NCBI RefSeq assembly: GCF_003594885.1 | Contig: NZ_QZEZ01000001.1 | Span: 434,001 to 498,000 of the forward strand | Reading direction: 5' to 3' | Source of the DNA: Vallicoccus soli | GTDB lineage: Bacteria > Actinomycetota > Actinomycetes > Motilibacterales > Motilibacteraceae | DNA length: 64,000 nt | Position numbers and translations under genes: made by a program | Part shown: positions 1-10,766 of the stretch, piece by piece | Layout of the letters: every line of letters begins with the position of its first letter | Position numbering within the stretch: position 1 is the first letter of the stretch | The notes under the pieces: model-generated | What the model was told of the DNA's origin: nothing | Seen by the model: the letters and a program-made list of their open reading frames with translations, nothing else | Database searches by the model: none

Positions 1-600
1 GAGGAGCAGGCGGTGCACGGGCAGGCCGCGCCCCCGCGCCTCGTCGGCCACGGCGTCGTACGCCGCCGACAGCTGGACGTAGGAGGCGGGCGCGTCCGGC
101 CAGCCCGGCGTGGCGGGGACGGGCTCGTCGAAGAAGGCGAGGTCCCGCGGCCGCAGCGTCGCCGCCAGCGCCGGGTCCCCCAGGGCGTCGCCGTAGTCCG
201 GGAAGCGCCTGCCCTCGCGGAGGACCTCCTCCACCGCCGCGGCCGCGACCGGGTCCTCCGCGCGCAGCAGCGCGAGCCGCGTCGCGGGCACCGCGGGGGG
301 CAGCACCGCGTCGAGCAGGACGTGCGCCTCGACGTCCGTACCGCCCTCGCGCAGCAGCGCCGCCACGAGCCCGGCCAGGGCGCCCGCGCCGGAGTGCGCG
401 ACGAGCACCGCGGAGCCGGCGGCGGCGCACTGGCGGGCGGCGGACGCCGCGTACGCGGTCGCGAAGGGCGGGTCGAGGTCGTCGCCGACGTCGGGCGCGT
501 GGACGCGCCGGCCCCGCTCGAGCAGCGCCGCGGGCAGCCCGCCCCAGACGGCGGCGCTCGTCAGCGGGCTGTGCAGCAGGACGACCGTCGGGCCCCTCAC
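1..600 (-). CDS. Alpha/beta-hydrolase-like protein, C-terminal part cut by window edge
   Basis: About 200 residues are visible; the 3' end lies outside the window. The start is a GTG at 600, four bases after the stop of the aldo/keto reductase on the same strand, so the two are probably co-transcribed. The N-terminus reads VVLLHSPLTSAAVW, the usual first strand and oxyanion region of alpha/beta hydrolases, and AHSGAG at residues 68-73 looks like a nucleophile elbow with Ser70. The later acid and His of a triad cannot be judged in the visible part. Substrate unknown. The family call is inferred from these two motifs only. Confidence 0.55.
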   Translation of the reverse strand, partial: MRGPTVVLLHSPLTSAAVWGGLPAALLERGRRVHAPDVGDDLDPPFATAYAASAARQCAAAGSAVLVAHSGAGALAGLVAALLREGGTDVEAHVLLDAVLPPAVPATRLALLRAEDPVAAAAVEEVLREGRRFPDYGDALGDPALAATLRPRDLAFFDEPVPATPGWPDAPASYVQLSAAYDAVADEARGRGLPVHRLLL

Positions 601-604
601 CGGC

Positions 605-1576
605 TCACCACGCGTACGCCTCGGGCGCGGGCCCGCCGGGGCCGGGGAAGACCGCGTCGAGCCGCTCGAGCACGTCCTCGCCGAGGTCGAGCTCGAGCGC
701 GCGCAGCGACCCGTCGAGCTGCTCCAGCGTCCGCGGGCCGACCAGCGGGGCCGTGACGCCCGGCCGGCCGAGCAGCCACGCGAGGGCGACGTCGGCCGGC
801 TGCTCGCCCAGCTCGCGGCACAGGTCCTCGTACGCCTGCACCGTGCTGCGGTGCCTGCCCAGCAGCTCGCGCAGGCGCGGCGAGGCCCGCCGGCCCTCCT
901 CCGCCCTGCCGAGGGCGCCCGCGAGCAGGCCCTGCATGAGCGGGGACCACGGGACGACGCCGATGCCGTAGTCCTGCGCGGCCGGCAGCACCTCCAGCTC
1001 CACGTCGCGCACGAGCAGGTTGTAGATCGACTGCTCGCTCACCAGCCCGAAGGAGCCGCGCCGCCGGGCGGCCTCCTGCGCCTTGGCCAGGTGCCAGCCC
1101 GCGAAGTTCGACGAGCCGACGTACACGACCTTGCCCTGGTGGCGCAGCACGTCCATCGCCTCCCACACCTCGTCGAAGGGCGTGGAGCGGTCGACGTGGT
1201 GCATCTGGTACACGTCGACGTAGTCGGTCCGCAGCCGGCGGAGGGAGGCGTCGCACGCATGGCGGATGTTCCGGGCCGACAGGAAGGTGTCGTTGGGCCA
1301 GTCGCTCATCGACCCGTAGAGCTTGGTGGCGAGCACGGTGCGCTCGCGCCGGCCGCCGCCCTGGGCGAACCAGCGCCCGATGATCTGCTCGGTGACGCCC
1401 TCGCCCTGCACCCACCCGTAGACGTTCGCGGTGTCGAAGAAGTTGATGCCGTGCTCGTGCGCCCGGTCCATGATCGCGTGGGAGTCCTCCTCGGAGGTCT
1501 CCGGCCCGAAGTTCATCGTGCCGAGGCACAGCCGGCTCACGCAGAGGCCGCTGCGCCCGAGGTGGGTGTGCTCCAT
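605..1576 (-). CDS. Aldo/keto reductase
   Basis: A 323-residue NAD(P)H-dependent aldehyde/ketone reductase of the single-domain (beta/alpha)8 family, cytoplasmic. It starts with MEHTHLGRSGLCVSRLCLG, the classic first strand of the YajO/Tas-like AKR group. The catalytic tetrad is visible: Asp48 and Tyr53 in FDTANVYG, Lys85 in TKLYG and His126 in QMHHVD. The NADP-binding C-terminal part contains VGPRTLEQLDGSL. Length is normal. The ATG at 1576 is fixed by the conserved N-terminus. Its 5' end is head-to-head with the secreted propeller gene, and downstream it is nearly fused to the partial hydrolase gene. Physiological substrate unknown. Confidence 0.9.
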   Translation of the reverse strand: MEHTHLGRSGLCVSRLCLGTMNFGPETSEEDSHAIMDRAHEHGINFFDTANVYGWVQGEGVTEQIIGRWFAQGGGRRERTVLATKLYGSMSDWPNDTFLSARNIRHACDASLRRLRTDYVDVYQMHHVDRSTPFDEVWEAMDVLRHQGKVVYVGSSNFAGWHLAKAQEAARRRGSFGLVSEQSIYNLLVRDVELEVLPAAQDYGIGVVPWSPLMQGLLAGALGRAEEGRRASPRLRELLGRHRSTVQAYEDLCRELGEQPADVALAWLLGRPGVTAPLVGPRTLEQLDGSLRALELDLGEDVLERLDAVFPGPGGPAPEAYAW

Positions 1577-2608
1577 GCGCCCACGCTGCCACAGCCCGCC
1601 CCCGGCCGCGCCGGGCGCAGGACCGCGGCGGTGGCCGCCGGCGTGCTCGCGGTGCTCCCGTCGGCGGCCGCCGCGGCCGCCGCGGCCTCCCCGGACGTCG
1701 TGCTGCGCATCGAGGACCCGGGCATCACCGAGTCCAGCGGCCTCGCGGTCGGGGTGCGCCACCCCGACGTGCTGTGGACGGTGGACGACAGCGGCGGCGG
1801 CCCCGTCGTGCACGGCGTCGGGCGCGACGGCAGCACGGTCGCCGAGCTCGAGCTCGAGGGGGTCGAGCCGCGGGACTGGGAGGCCCTCGCTCCGGCCCGG
1901 ACGCCCGACGGGCGCCCCGCCCTGCTCGTCGGCGACATCGGCGACAACTCCGCGAGCCGCGACCGCGGCATCCTCCTGCACCTCGTCGAGGAGCCGCGCG
2001 ACCTGGGCAGGACGAGCGCGCCGGTCGTCGCGTCGTACCGGCTGCGCTACCCCGACGGGCCGCGCGACGCCGAGGGCCTGGCGGTCGACCCGCGCGACGG
2101 CAGGGTCCTCGTGGTGAGCAAGGAGCTGCTCGGCGGCGGGGTGTACGCGGCCGCGGCGCCGGACCCCGACGGCCCGACGGTCCTCGAGCGGGTCGCGGAC
2201 GCGCCGTCGCTGGTCACCGACGCGGCCTTCCTGCCGGACGGCCGGCTCGTGCTCCGCGGCTACCAGGGCGCCCGCGTGCTGGGCCCGGACCTCGCGACGC
2301 TGGGCTCGTTCGACCTGCCCAGCCAGCCGCAGGGCGAGACGCTGGCGGTGGACGGGGACGGCACGCTGCTCATCGGCAGCGAGGGGGAGCGCAGCGAGGT
2401 GCTGCGGGTGCGCCTGCCGGAGGAGCTCGCCGCCGCCGCGGCGGGGCCGTCGCCGTCCGCGTCCCCGCCACCCGGCGACGACGGGCCCGACGAGGAGCTG
2501 CCGTGGCCGGGAGGCGGCGAGCCGTCCCGGCTGGTCCTGCTCGCCCTCACCGCGGGCGCCGTGGGGGCGCTCGTGCTGCGGGTGCGGGCCCTGCGCCGGC
2601 GCCGCTGA
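1568..2608 (+). CDS. Secreted, membrane-anchored propeller-like protein
   Basis: The protein has an N-terminal RR followed by an Ala/Val/Leu-rich signal segment, a central domain of about 250 residues rich in WTVDDSGG, GLAVDPRDGRVLVVSKE and FLPDGRLVLRGY-type blades, a Pro/Ser linker, and a final hydrophobic helix with an RRRR tail. This predicts an extracellular domain held by one C-terminal helix. Blades resemble phytase/SdiA-regulated-like propellers, but no function can be assigned. The start is uncertain: GTG 1568 gives a basic n-region but overlaps the first codons of the divergent reductase, while GTG 1631 avoids the overlap but leaves a signal without positive charge. No sortase motif is convincing (LPWPG is not LPXTG). 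Confidence 0.6.
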   Translation: MLHAPTLPQPAPGRAGRRTAAVAAGVLAVLPSAAAAAAAASPDVVLRIEDPGITESSGLAVGVRHPDVLWTVDDSGGGPVVHGVGRDGSTVAELELEGVEPRDWEALAPARTPDGRPALLVGDIGDNSASRDRGILLHLVEEPRDLGRTSAPVVASYRLRYPDGPRDAEGLAVDPRDGRVLVVSKELLGGGVYAAAAPDPDGPTVLERVADAPSLVTDAAFLPDGRLVLRGYQGARVLGPDLATLGSFDLPSQPQGETLAVDGDGTLLIGSEGERSEVLRVRLPEELAAAAAGPSPSASPPPGDDGPDEELPWPGGGEPSRLVLLALTAGAVGALVLRVRALRRRR

Positions 2609-2611
2609 CCC

Positions 2612-2629
2612 GGGGCCGCCCACGGCCCC
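2612..2629. terminator. GC hairpin between convergent genes
   Basis: A 7-bp perfect stem (GGGGCCG/CGGCCCC, loop CCCA) lies between the stops of the propeller gene and thiD. There is no T-run, which is usual for terminators at this GC content. Terminator function is inferred from position. Confidence 0.4.
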
Positions 2630-2641
2630 CGGGCGGGGCCC

Positions 2642-3493
2642 TCAGCCGGCGGTGCTGGGCACGGCCGCCGGCGGCTCCTCGGCGGGCCAGTCGCGCACCC
2701 GCCAGCGGTGGCCGACCGGTCCCGCGCCGGCCCCGGCGGGGTAGGCGTCCACGACCGCGGCGGTGACGTACTGCTTGCCCCGGCGGACCGCCTCGACGAC
2801 GTCGAGGCCCTGCGCGAGCCAGGCCGTCGTCGCCGCGGCCAGGCAGTCGCCCGTGCCGTGGGTGTGCGGGGTGGCGACGCGCGGGGCACGCAGCTCCAGC
2901 ACGCGCTCGCCGTCGAAGAGCACGTCGACGGCCGGCTCGCCCTCGGCGACGTGACCGCCCTTGACCAGCACCCACCGCGGCCCGAGCGCGTGCAGGGCGC
3001 GCGCCGCCTCGACCTGCCCCGCCCGGTCGGTGACCGGCAGGCCGGTGAGCAGGCGCGCCTCGGGGGCGTTGGGGGTGACGAGGGTGGCGAGCGGGAGCAG
3101 CCGGGTGCGCAGGGCGTCGAGCGCGTCGGGCCGCAGCAGCCGCGAGCCGTGCATCGACGCGCAGACCGGGTCGACGACGAACGGCCCGACGTCCAGCCGC
3201 TCCACGACGTCCGCGACCGCCTCGATGATGGGGGCCGAGGCGAGCATGCCGGTCTTCGTCGCACCGACCCCGATGTCGCCGACGACGGCCTCGACCTGGG
3301 CCGCCACGACGTCGGCCGGGACCTCGTGCACGCCGGTGACGCCGCGGGAGTCCTGCACGGTGACGGCCGTCACCGCGGTGGCGCCGTGCACCCCGCAGCA
3401 CAGGAACGTGCGCAGGTCGCACTGCAGCCCGGCGCCGCCGCCGGAGTCCGAGCCGGCGACGGTCAGCGCCCGCGGCGGGACCCCGCCGCTCAC
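2642..3493 (-). CDS. thiD: Hydroxymethylpyrimidine/phosphomethylpyrimidine kinase, copy 1
   Basis: 283 residues, ribokinase-like fold. The enzyme phosphorylates HMP and then HMP-P to HMP-PP for thiamine synthesis in the cytoplasm. The N-terminal block ALTVAGSDSGGGAGLQCDL and the VGATKTGML, VVDPVCASMHG, LVTPNAPEARLLTG and LVKGGH blocks are typical ThiD. The catalytic-loop motif reads HGTGDC rather than the usual GTGC. GTG at 3493 overlaps the tenA stop in GTGA, so it is translationally coupled as the last gene of the riboswitch-controlled tenA-thiD unit. A second, closely similar gene lies at 7195-8025. Kinase activity on both substrates is inferred from family. Confidence 0.92.
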   Translation of the reverse strand: MSGGVPPRALTVAGSDSGGGAGLQCDLRTFLCCGVHGATAVTAVTVQDSRGVTGVHEVPADVVAAQVEAVVGDIGVGATKTGMLASAPIIEAVADVVERLDVGPFVVDPVCASMHGSRLLRPDALDALRTRLLPLATLVTPNAPEARLLTGLPVTDRAGQVEAARALHALGPRWVLVKGGHVAEGEPAVDVLFDGERVLELRAPRVATPHTHGTGDCLAAATTAWLAQGLDVVEAVRRGKQYVTAAVVDAYPAGAGAGPVGHRWRVRDWPAEEPPAAVPSTAG

Positions 3494-4155
3494 AGCGGCC
3501 ACCCCTCGAGCCGCCAGGAGGCGTCCCAGAACATCCACTCGTACCGGGTCGAGGTGCGGAAGGCGCTCTCCATGAGCGCCTGCTCCCGCGGGCCGGGCGC
3601 GAGCCGGTCGGTGAGGTCGAGGACCGCGTCGACGACCGCGGAGAAGTCGTCGCCGCCGTACGCCGCCACCCAGCGCGCGTAGAGCGGGTCGGGCGACGAC
3701 CGCGGCAGCAGCTCGCGGCCCACCTCGCGGTAGACCCAGTAGCAGGGCAGCACGGCCGCCACCCCCTCCGCCCACGAGCCGGTGTGCACGGCGGTGAGGA
3801 GGTGGTCGACGTACGCCCGCGTGGTCGGCCCCGGCGGGACCGCGTCGACCGGCGCCCCGTCGAGGTCGTCGAGGAACTCCTCGTGCAGGCCCTGCTCGAC
3901 GGCCACCGCGCCCACCGCGTGCTCGGCGAACATCGCCGCGGACGGCTCGTCGGGCGCCCGGGCGGCGAGGGCGCGCAGGGCGCGGGCGTACCCGCGCAGG
4001 TAGTGCGTGTCCTGCACGACGTAGTGCCGGAAGGCGTCGCGCGGCAGCGTCCCGTCGGTGAGGCCCGCGAGGAACGGGTGCTCCAGGACCGCGGCGTACA
4101 GGTCCTCGCTGCCGGCCCACAGCAGGCCGCTCGTGCTCGTCCGGACGTCCGTCAT
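3490..4155 (-). CDS. tenA: Thiaminase II / aminopyrimidine aminohydrolase
   Basis: 221 residues, all-helical TenA/THI-4 fold. TenA hydrolyses 4-amino-5-aminomethyl-2-methylpyrimidine to HMP, salvaging degraded thiamine, and can also cleave thiamine. Visible features: [19 protein letters not shown] near residues 40-60, the active-site Cys in [11 protein letters not shown] at about residue 135, and Y/E residues in the C-terminal helix (FDASW-like FWDASW). It is the first gene after the minus-strand TPP riboswitch and overlaps thiD by four bases; HMP made by TenA is the direct substrate of ThiD. The ATG at 4155 follows a GGGAGAGGGAG ribosome-binding stretch. Confidence 0.93.
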   Translation of the reverse strand: MTDVRTSTSGLLWAGSEDLYAAVLEHPFLAGLTDGTLPRDAFRHYVVQDTHYLRGYARALRALAARAPDEPSAAMFAEHAVGAVAVEQGLHEEFLDDLDGAPVDAVPPGPTTRAYVDHLLTAVHTGSWAEGVAAVLPCYWVYREVGRELLPRSSPDPLYARWVAAYGGDDFSAVVDAVLDLTDRLAPGPREQALMESAFRTSTRYEWMFWDASWRLEGWPL

Positions 4156-4164
4156 CGTCTCCCT

Positions 4165-4254
4165 CTCCCTCCGCCGGCATGACCCGGAGCAGGTTCGACG
4201 GTCGGCGGCCCCAGCCGCCCTCTCAGCCCGCTCGGTGCGGGCTCCCGTGGTGCG
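4165..4254 (-). ncRNA. TPP riboswitch before tenA-thiD
   Basis: Read on the minus strand, the leader holds the conserved THI-box blocks in order: the CGGGAGCCCGC stem, CTGAGAGG, ACCGTCGAACCTG and CCGGGTCATGCCGGCG, followed by a ribosome-binding stretch and the tenA ATG. These are the pyrimidine- and pyrophosphate-sensing cores of the TPP aptamer. High TPP should repress tenA-thiD, and proximity to the start codon suggests translational control. A TAGCGT hexamer just upstream (4261-4266) fits as its promoter. Confidence 0.95.
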
Positions 4255-4260
4255 CCACGG

Positions 4261-4266
4261 ACGCTA
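4261..4266 (-). promoter_or_regulatory. -10 hexamer formed from the thiE stop codon
   Basis: On the minus strand the thiE stop TAG continues as TAGCGT, matching the actinobacterial TANNNT -10. A start about 7 nt downstream would fall near 4254, right at the 5' stem of the TPP riboswitch. It would allow tenA-thiD to be transcribed separately from thiE. Inferred from sequence only. Confidence 0.5.
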
Positions 4267-4932
4267 CACCGCGGCGCGCCCCCGCACCCGCCGGGCCAGC
4301 TCGGCGGCCGCGGCGCCCGGGTCCTCCGCCCCGGTGAGCGCGCGCACCACCACGACGCGGCGCGCGCCGGCGTCGAGCACCTCGTCGAGGGTCCCCAGGT
4401 CGACGCCGCCGATGGCGAACCACGGCTTCGCGGTGCCGAGGGCGGCGGCGTGCCGGACGAGCCCGAGCCCGGCGGCCGGCCGGCCCGGCTTGGTCGGGGT
4501 CGCCCACGTCGGCCCGACGCAGAAGTAGTCGACGGCGGGGTCCGCGGCGGCGGCGTCGGTCTCCGCCGGCCGGTGCGTCGAGCGCCCGAGCACGGGCCCC
4601 GCGCCGAGCAGGGCGCGGGCGGCGGGCACCGGCAGGTCGTCCTGGCCGAGGTGGAGCACGTCGGCCCCCGCGGCGTGCGCCACGTCGGCCCGGTCGTTCA
4701 CCGCGAGCAGCGCGCCGTGGCGCCGCGCGGCGTCGGCGACGACCTCGAGCAGCGCCAGCTCCTCGCGGGCCTCGAGCCCCTTCTCGCGCAGCTGCACGAC
4801 GTCGACGCCCGCCCCGAGCACCGCGTCGAGGAAGGCGGGCAGGTCGCCCTGGCGGCGCCGGCCGTCGGTGCAGAGGTAGACGCGGGCGTCCTGGAGCCGG
4901 TCGCGGAGCGGGTCACGGGGGGAGGTCGTCAC
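4264..4932 (-). CDS. thiE: Thiamine-phosphate synthase
   Basis: 222 residues, TIM-barrel. It joins HMP-PP and thiazole phosphate to give thiamine phosphate. The motifs are all present: [68 protein letters not shown] and WFAIGGV. GTG 4932 is chosen because it directly precedes the conserved VYLCTDGR strand; no ATG is suitably placed. It is divergent from thiO, with a shared upstream region containing a GCTAGCC palindrome that can supply -10 elements both ways. It ends in TAG, unusual here (see 4261-4266). Confidence 0.95.
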   Translation of the reverse strand: MTTSPRDPLRDRLQDARVYLCTDGRRRQGDLPAFLDAVLGAGVDVVQLREKGLEAREELALLEVVADAARRHGALLAVNDRADVAHAAGADVLHLGQDDLPVPAARALLGAGPVLGRSTHRPAETDAAAADPAVDYFCVGPTWATPTKPGRPAAGLGLVRHAAALGTAKPWFAIGGVDLGTLDEVLDAGARRVVVVRALTGAEDPGAAAAELARRVRGRAAV

Positions 4933-4961
4933 GGGGACGAGCGTGCCACGGCGGCCGGGGC

Positions 4962-4967
4962 TAGCCT
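4962..4967 (+). promoter_or_regulatory. -10 hexamer of the thiO riboswitch transcript
   Basis: TAGCCT lies about 7 nt before the first paired base of the plus-strand TPP riboswitch, the expected distance for a transcription start near 4974. No good -35 is seen. Confidence 0.45.
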
Positions 4968-4973
4968 GGGGCG

Positions 4974-5056
4974 GAGCACGGGAGCCCGGCAGCGGGCTGA
5001 GAGGGCGGGCAGGCCGCCGACCGTCGAACCTGATCCGGGTCATGCCGGCGAAGGGA
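4974..5056 (+). ncRNA. TPP riboswitch before thiO-thiS-thiG
   Basis: The sequence contains CACGGGAGCCC, GGGCTGAGAGGG, CCGACCGTCGAACCTGATCC and GGGTCATGCCGGCGAAGGGAG in the canonical THI-box order and spacing. The AAGGGAG at its 3' end is also the ribosome-binding site of thiO (GTG 5063), so ligand binding can hide it. This is the second TPP switch in 0.8 kb, facing away from the first. Confidence 0.96.
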
Positions 5057-5062
5057 GCGCAC

Positions 5063-6201
5063 GTGGAGGGCTCGTACGACGCCGTCGTCGTCGGCGCCGG
5101 CGTCATCGGCGCGGCGGTCGCCTGGCGGCTCGCCGGGCGGGGGCTGTCCGTGGCCCTCGTCGACCCCGCACCCGGCGCCGGGGCGTCGCGGGTGGCCGCG
5201 GGGATGCTCGCGCCGGTCACCGAGGTGCACTACGGCGAGGAGCCGCTGCTGCGCCTGAACCTCGCGGCCGCGGAGCGCTACCCGTCCTTCGTCGCCGAGC
5301 TGCGCGAGGCGGGCGGCGACCCGGCGTACCGGGAGAGCGGCACCCTCGCGGTCGCGCTCGACCGGGGAGACCGGGACGCGCTCGCCGAAGTACGCGCTTT
5401 CCAGCGCTCGCTCGGGCTCGAGGTCACCGAGCTGAGCGGGCGGGAGTGCCGGCGGCTCGAGCCGATGCTCGACCCCGCCGTGCGCGGCGGGACGCTCGTC
5501 GCGGGCGACCACTCCGTCGACCCGCGGCGGCTGCACGCGGCCCTCGTGGCGGCGGGCGGGCGCGCCGGGGTGCAGGTCGTGCCGCGGGCGGTGGCCGAGG
5601 TGCGGGTGGTCGACGGGGCGGTGCGGGGCGCGGTCCTCGACGACGGTGCGCACCTCGCCGCCCCGGTCGTCGTGGTGGCGGCCGGCAGCCGCAGCGGGCT
5701 GCTGCCGGGGCTGCCGGGGGCGGCGCGCCCCGACGTGCGCCCGGTGAAGGGCCAGGTGCTGCGGCTGCGGGTGCCACCGGCGTACCGGCCGCTGCTCAGC
5801 CGCACCGTGCGCGCGACGGTTCACGGCGCGGACGTCTACCTCGTGCCGCGCGAGGACGGGGAGCTCGTGGTCGGCGCCACCGTGGAGGAGCTCGGCTGGG
5901 ACGAGCAGGTCACCGCGGGCGGGGTGTGGCAGCTGCTGCGCGACGCCCGCGCCCTGCTGCCGGCCGTCACCGAGCTGGCCTTCGTCGAGGCGAGCGCGGG
6001 GCTGCGGCCCGGGTCGCGGGACAACGCCCCCGTGATCGGCCCGGCCGGCGTCGAGGGGCTCGTCGTGGCCACGGGGCACTACCGCAACGGGATCCTCCTG
6101 GCGCCGGTGACCGCCGACGCGGTCGCCGCCCTCGTCGTCGACGGCGCGCTGCCGCCGGTCGCGGCGCCCTTCGCCCCCGCGGCGCGCGAGGGGGTGCCGG
6201 C

Positions 6202-6205
<4 letters not shown>
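5063..6205 (+). CDS. thiO: Glycine oxidase
   Basis: 380 residues, FAD-dependent DAO-family oxidase. It turns glycine into dehydroglycine (iminoacetate), a precursor for the thiazole ring. The dinucleotide motif [19 protein letters not shown] opens the protein, and the C-terminal [15 protein letters not shown] and [14 protein letters not shown] are typical ThiO substrate and FAD blocks. GTG 5063 is chosen because upstream in-frame codons belong to the riboswitch and because GGGAG sits 6-9 nt before it. It overlaps thiS by four bases (GTGA). Confidence 0.95.
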
Positions 6206-7194
<989 letters not shown>

Positions 7195-7201
<7 letters not shown>

Positions 7202-8025
7202 GGGACCGCGGGCGGCGGATCCTCGGCCGGCCAGTCCCGCACCCGCCACCGGTGCCCGACCGGCCCGACGCCCGACCCGACCGGGTACGCGTCCGCGACG
7301 GCGGCGGTGACGTACTGCTTGCCGCGCCGCAGCGCCTCGACGAGGTCGAGGCCGCGGGCGAGCCACGCGGTGGTGGCGGCGCCCAGGGCGTCGCCGGTGC
7401 CGTGCACGTGCCGGGTCGGGATGCGCTCCGCGCTGAGCTCGAGGACGTCGGTCCCGTCGTAGAGCACGTCGACCGCGGGCTGGTCCGGCGGCAGGTGCCC
7501 GCCCTTGACGAGCACCCAGCGCGGGCCGAGGTCGTGCAGCGCGCGGGCCGCCTCGACCTGGCCCGCGCGGTCGCGCACCGGCAGCCCGGTGAGCAGGCGC
7601 GCCTCGAGCACGTTGGGGGTCACGAGCGTGGCGAGCGGGAACAGCCGCCCGGTCATCGCCGTCAGCGCGTCGGGGTGCAGCAGCGGCTCGCCGTGCATCG
7701 AGGCGCTCACCGGGTCGACGACGAACGGGGCCACCCCGAGCCGCGCCACGACGTCGGCGACGGCGTCGATGATGGCGCGCGAGGCGAGCATGCCGGTCTT
7801 CGCCGCGCCCACGCCGATGTCGGTGACCACGGCCTCGACCTGCGCGGCGACGACCTCGGCCGGCACCTCGTGCACGCCGGTGACCCCGAGCGAGTTCTGC
7901 ACCGTGACCGCCGTGACGGCCGCGGTGCCGTGCACCCCGCAGCACAGGAAGGTGCGCAGGTCGCACTGCAGGCCGGCGGCGCCGCCGCTGTCCGAGCCCG
8001 CGATGGTGAGGGCCCGCGGCGGCAC
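7195..8025 (-). CDS. thiD: Hydroxymethylpyrimidine/phosphomethylpyrimidine kinase, copy 2
   Basis: 276 residues from GTG 8025. It is collinear with the first copy along its whole length (RALTIAGSDSGGAAGLQCDL, VGAAKTGML, LVTPNVLEARLLTG, LVKGGH, and the shared tail GPVGHRWRVRDWPAE). Again the catalytic loop is HGTGD, here followed by Ala rather than Cys. Copy 1 starts with GTGAGCGGCGGGGT; the same place here is CTGAGCGGCGGGGT and overlaps the serC stop, so either a CTG start (8037) is used or the GTG 12 bases inside. It lacks its own riboswitch, so it may supply TPP-independent kinase. It could also be a pyridoxal/HMP kinase variant, since serC and pdxH are near. Confidence 0.88.
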
Positions 8026-8033
8026 CCCGCCGC

Positions 8034-9233
<1,200 letters not shown>

Positions 9234-9244
9234 TCAGCCCCCGC

Positions 9245-10627
9245 TCAGCCAGCGGACGCGGTCCGCTCGCGCGCGGCCTGGCGCAGCACGCGGGCGTCCT
9301 CGTCGGCCTCCTCGGCCGAGCCGATGCTCGGCCCGCGCTCGGGGATGGCGTCGTACACGGCGGGGTCGAGCTGCTCGACCCGGCCCGAGGCGACCGAGGA
9401 CAGGATGCCGTCGAGCCCGATGTACGCGGTGCGGGTCAGCACGGCGCGGTACTGCTGCCCGAGCGTCTGCGTCTGGCCGCGGATCTCGAACAGGACGGTG
9501 CCGCTGCCGTTGAGGCCGAAGGCCCCGAGGGCCGTGCCGGGCAGGTTCGTGTCCTGCGGGTAGAGCGTGATGTTGCCGAAGACCGGCCGCTGGTTCGCCT
9601 TGCCCTGCAGGGCGTTCCAGGCCGCCACGTTGAGCTGCTTGGAGTACTCGAGGTCGTACGTGTCCGCGTACTCCTCCAGCTCGGGGTCGCTCGCCGGGTC
9701 GTCGATGAACTTGCCCGAGATCGACATCGTCACGAACTCGTCCGGGTCGTCCGGCATGACGTAGCACGCGCCCTGGTGGTGCAGGTCGACGTACGTGTCG
9801 ACCTCGCCGAACTCCGCCTGCAGCCCCCGGTAGAGGTCACGGACCGTCTGCGCCTCGGGCGTGATGAACCAGCCGGTCTCGGCCGAGCTGCCGGGGAAGT
9901 CCTCGGGCTGCGGGAAGTACGACAGGTCGGGGTTGTAGTCGCGGTTCACGTCGAAGCCCGGGCGCGAGGCGTAGTCGTCGCCCTGGATCTCGCGGGTGTA
10001 GTAGTTCCACGCCGGCTCGCTGCCGCGCAGCTGCGGGAACCGCGCCGTGACCTGGTCCCACGTCATGTCGTTGCCGCGCCGGTCGAGCTCGGCGGCGTCG
10101 GGGTTCATCTTGGGCACCGCGACGATGGTCAGCTCGCTGCGCCACTGCCGCGCCTTGCGGGTGTCGGAGGTGCCGACCCAGTCGAGCAGGTCGAGCACGG
10201 CCTCCGTGCCGACCTTCTCGTTGCCGTGGATCTCGCTGGTGAGCAGGACGACCTTGTCGCCCTCGCCGACCCGCGCCGTCCAGATCTCCCGGCCCTGGTT
10301 GCTGCGCCCCGCGACCTCGACCTCGACGCGGCCCTCGCTGACCCGCTCGATGCGGGCCAGCTCGTCGCGCAGCTCCTCGTGGTCGGTGAACTCGTTGATC
10401 GGCAGGTCGCGCGGCTGGTCGCTGCACGTCGGCGCGGCCGCCATGAAGGCGCGGTCCGAGGGCTGCGCGCGGTCGAGGGCGGCGGAGGACGCGGGCGGCG
10501 CGGCGGCGGGCGCCGGGGCGGCGCTGGCCTGGGCGCCGGTGAGGGTGGCGCCGAGCGCCAGGGCGGTGGCCGCCGCGGCGAACGTACGGCGGCTGCGCAG
10601 CAGCGGGGAGGGGGCGGGGGACGGCAC
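9245..10627 (-). CDS. Secreted zinc carboxypeptidase (M14 family)
   Basis: 460 residues. Residues 1-40 form a signal peptide with RSRRTFAAAATALALG, possibly Tat, ending at an AxA site. The catalytic domain has the zinc pair His and Glu in SEIHGNE (about residue 132), the third ligand in DLHHQG, substrate-binding NRDYNPD, and the catalytic Glu in LFEIRGQ. These are the M14 metallocarboxypeptidase residues, so it should trim C-terminal residues of extracellular peptides. A C-terminal region of about 60 acidic residues follows the domain. ATG 10627 is preceded by CCTGGAGGCGC. It is a single-gene unit, ended by the hairpin at 9191-9226. Confidence 0.88.
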   Translation of the reverse strand: MPSPAPSPLLRSRRTFAAAATALALGATLTGAQASAAPAPAAAPPASSAALDRAQPSDRAFMAAAPTCSDQPRDLPINEFTDHEELRDELARIERVSEGRVEVEVAGRSNQGREIWTARVGEGDKVVLLTSEIHGNEKVGTEAVLDLLDWVGTSDTRKARQWRSELTIVAVPKMNPDAAELDRRGNDMTWDQVTARFPQLRGSEPAWNYYTREIQGDDYASRPGFDVNRDYNPDLSYFPQPEDFPGSSAETGWFITPEAQTVRDLYRGLQAEFGEVDTYVDLHHQGACYVMPDDPDEFVTMSISGKFIDDPASDPELEEYADTYDLEYSKQLNVAAWNALQGKANQRPVFGNITLYPQDTNLPGTALGAFGLNGSGTVLFEIRGQTQTLGQQYRAVLTRTAYIGLDGILSSVASGRVEQLDPAVYDAIPERGPSIGSAEEADEDARVLRQAARERTASAG

Positions 10628-10754
10628 GAGCGCCTCCAGGAGGGGGTCGGCCGGGGCGGATCAGCCCACGGTGAGCAAGACCTACCAGAGCGCAGCGAGC
10701 CGGGACAAGGGTCGCGGAGCGGGCTGAGCACCCGGCGGGTGCGGGCCCGCGTGC

Positions 10755-10760
10755 CAGCAT
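10755..10760 (+). promoter_or_regulatory. Possible -10 of leaderless pdxH
   Basis: CAGCAT lies six bases before the pdxH GTG, and no ribosome-binding sequence is present. The arrangement fits a leaderless mRNA. Weak hexamer, inferred. Confidence 0.35.
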
Positions 10761-10766
10761 GGGCCC

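Noticed and set aside
2520-2608. LPWPGG plus a hydrophobic tail as a sortase signal
   Set aside because: The Thr of LPXTG is missing; a simple C-terminal membrane anchor explains the sequence.
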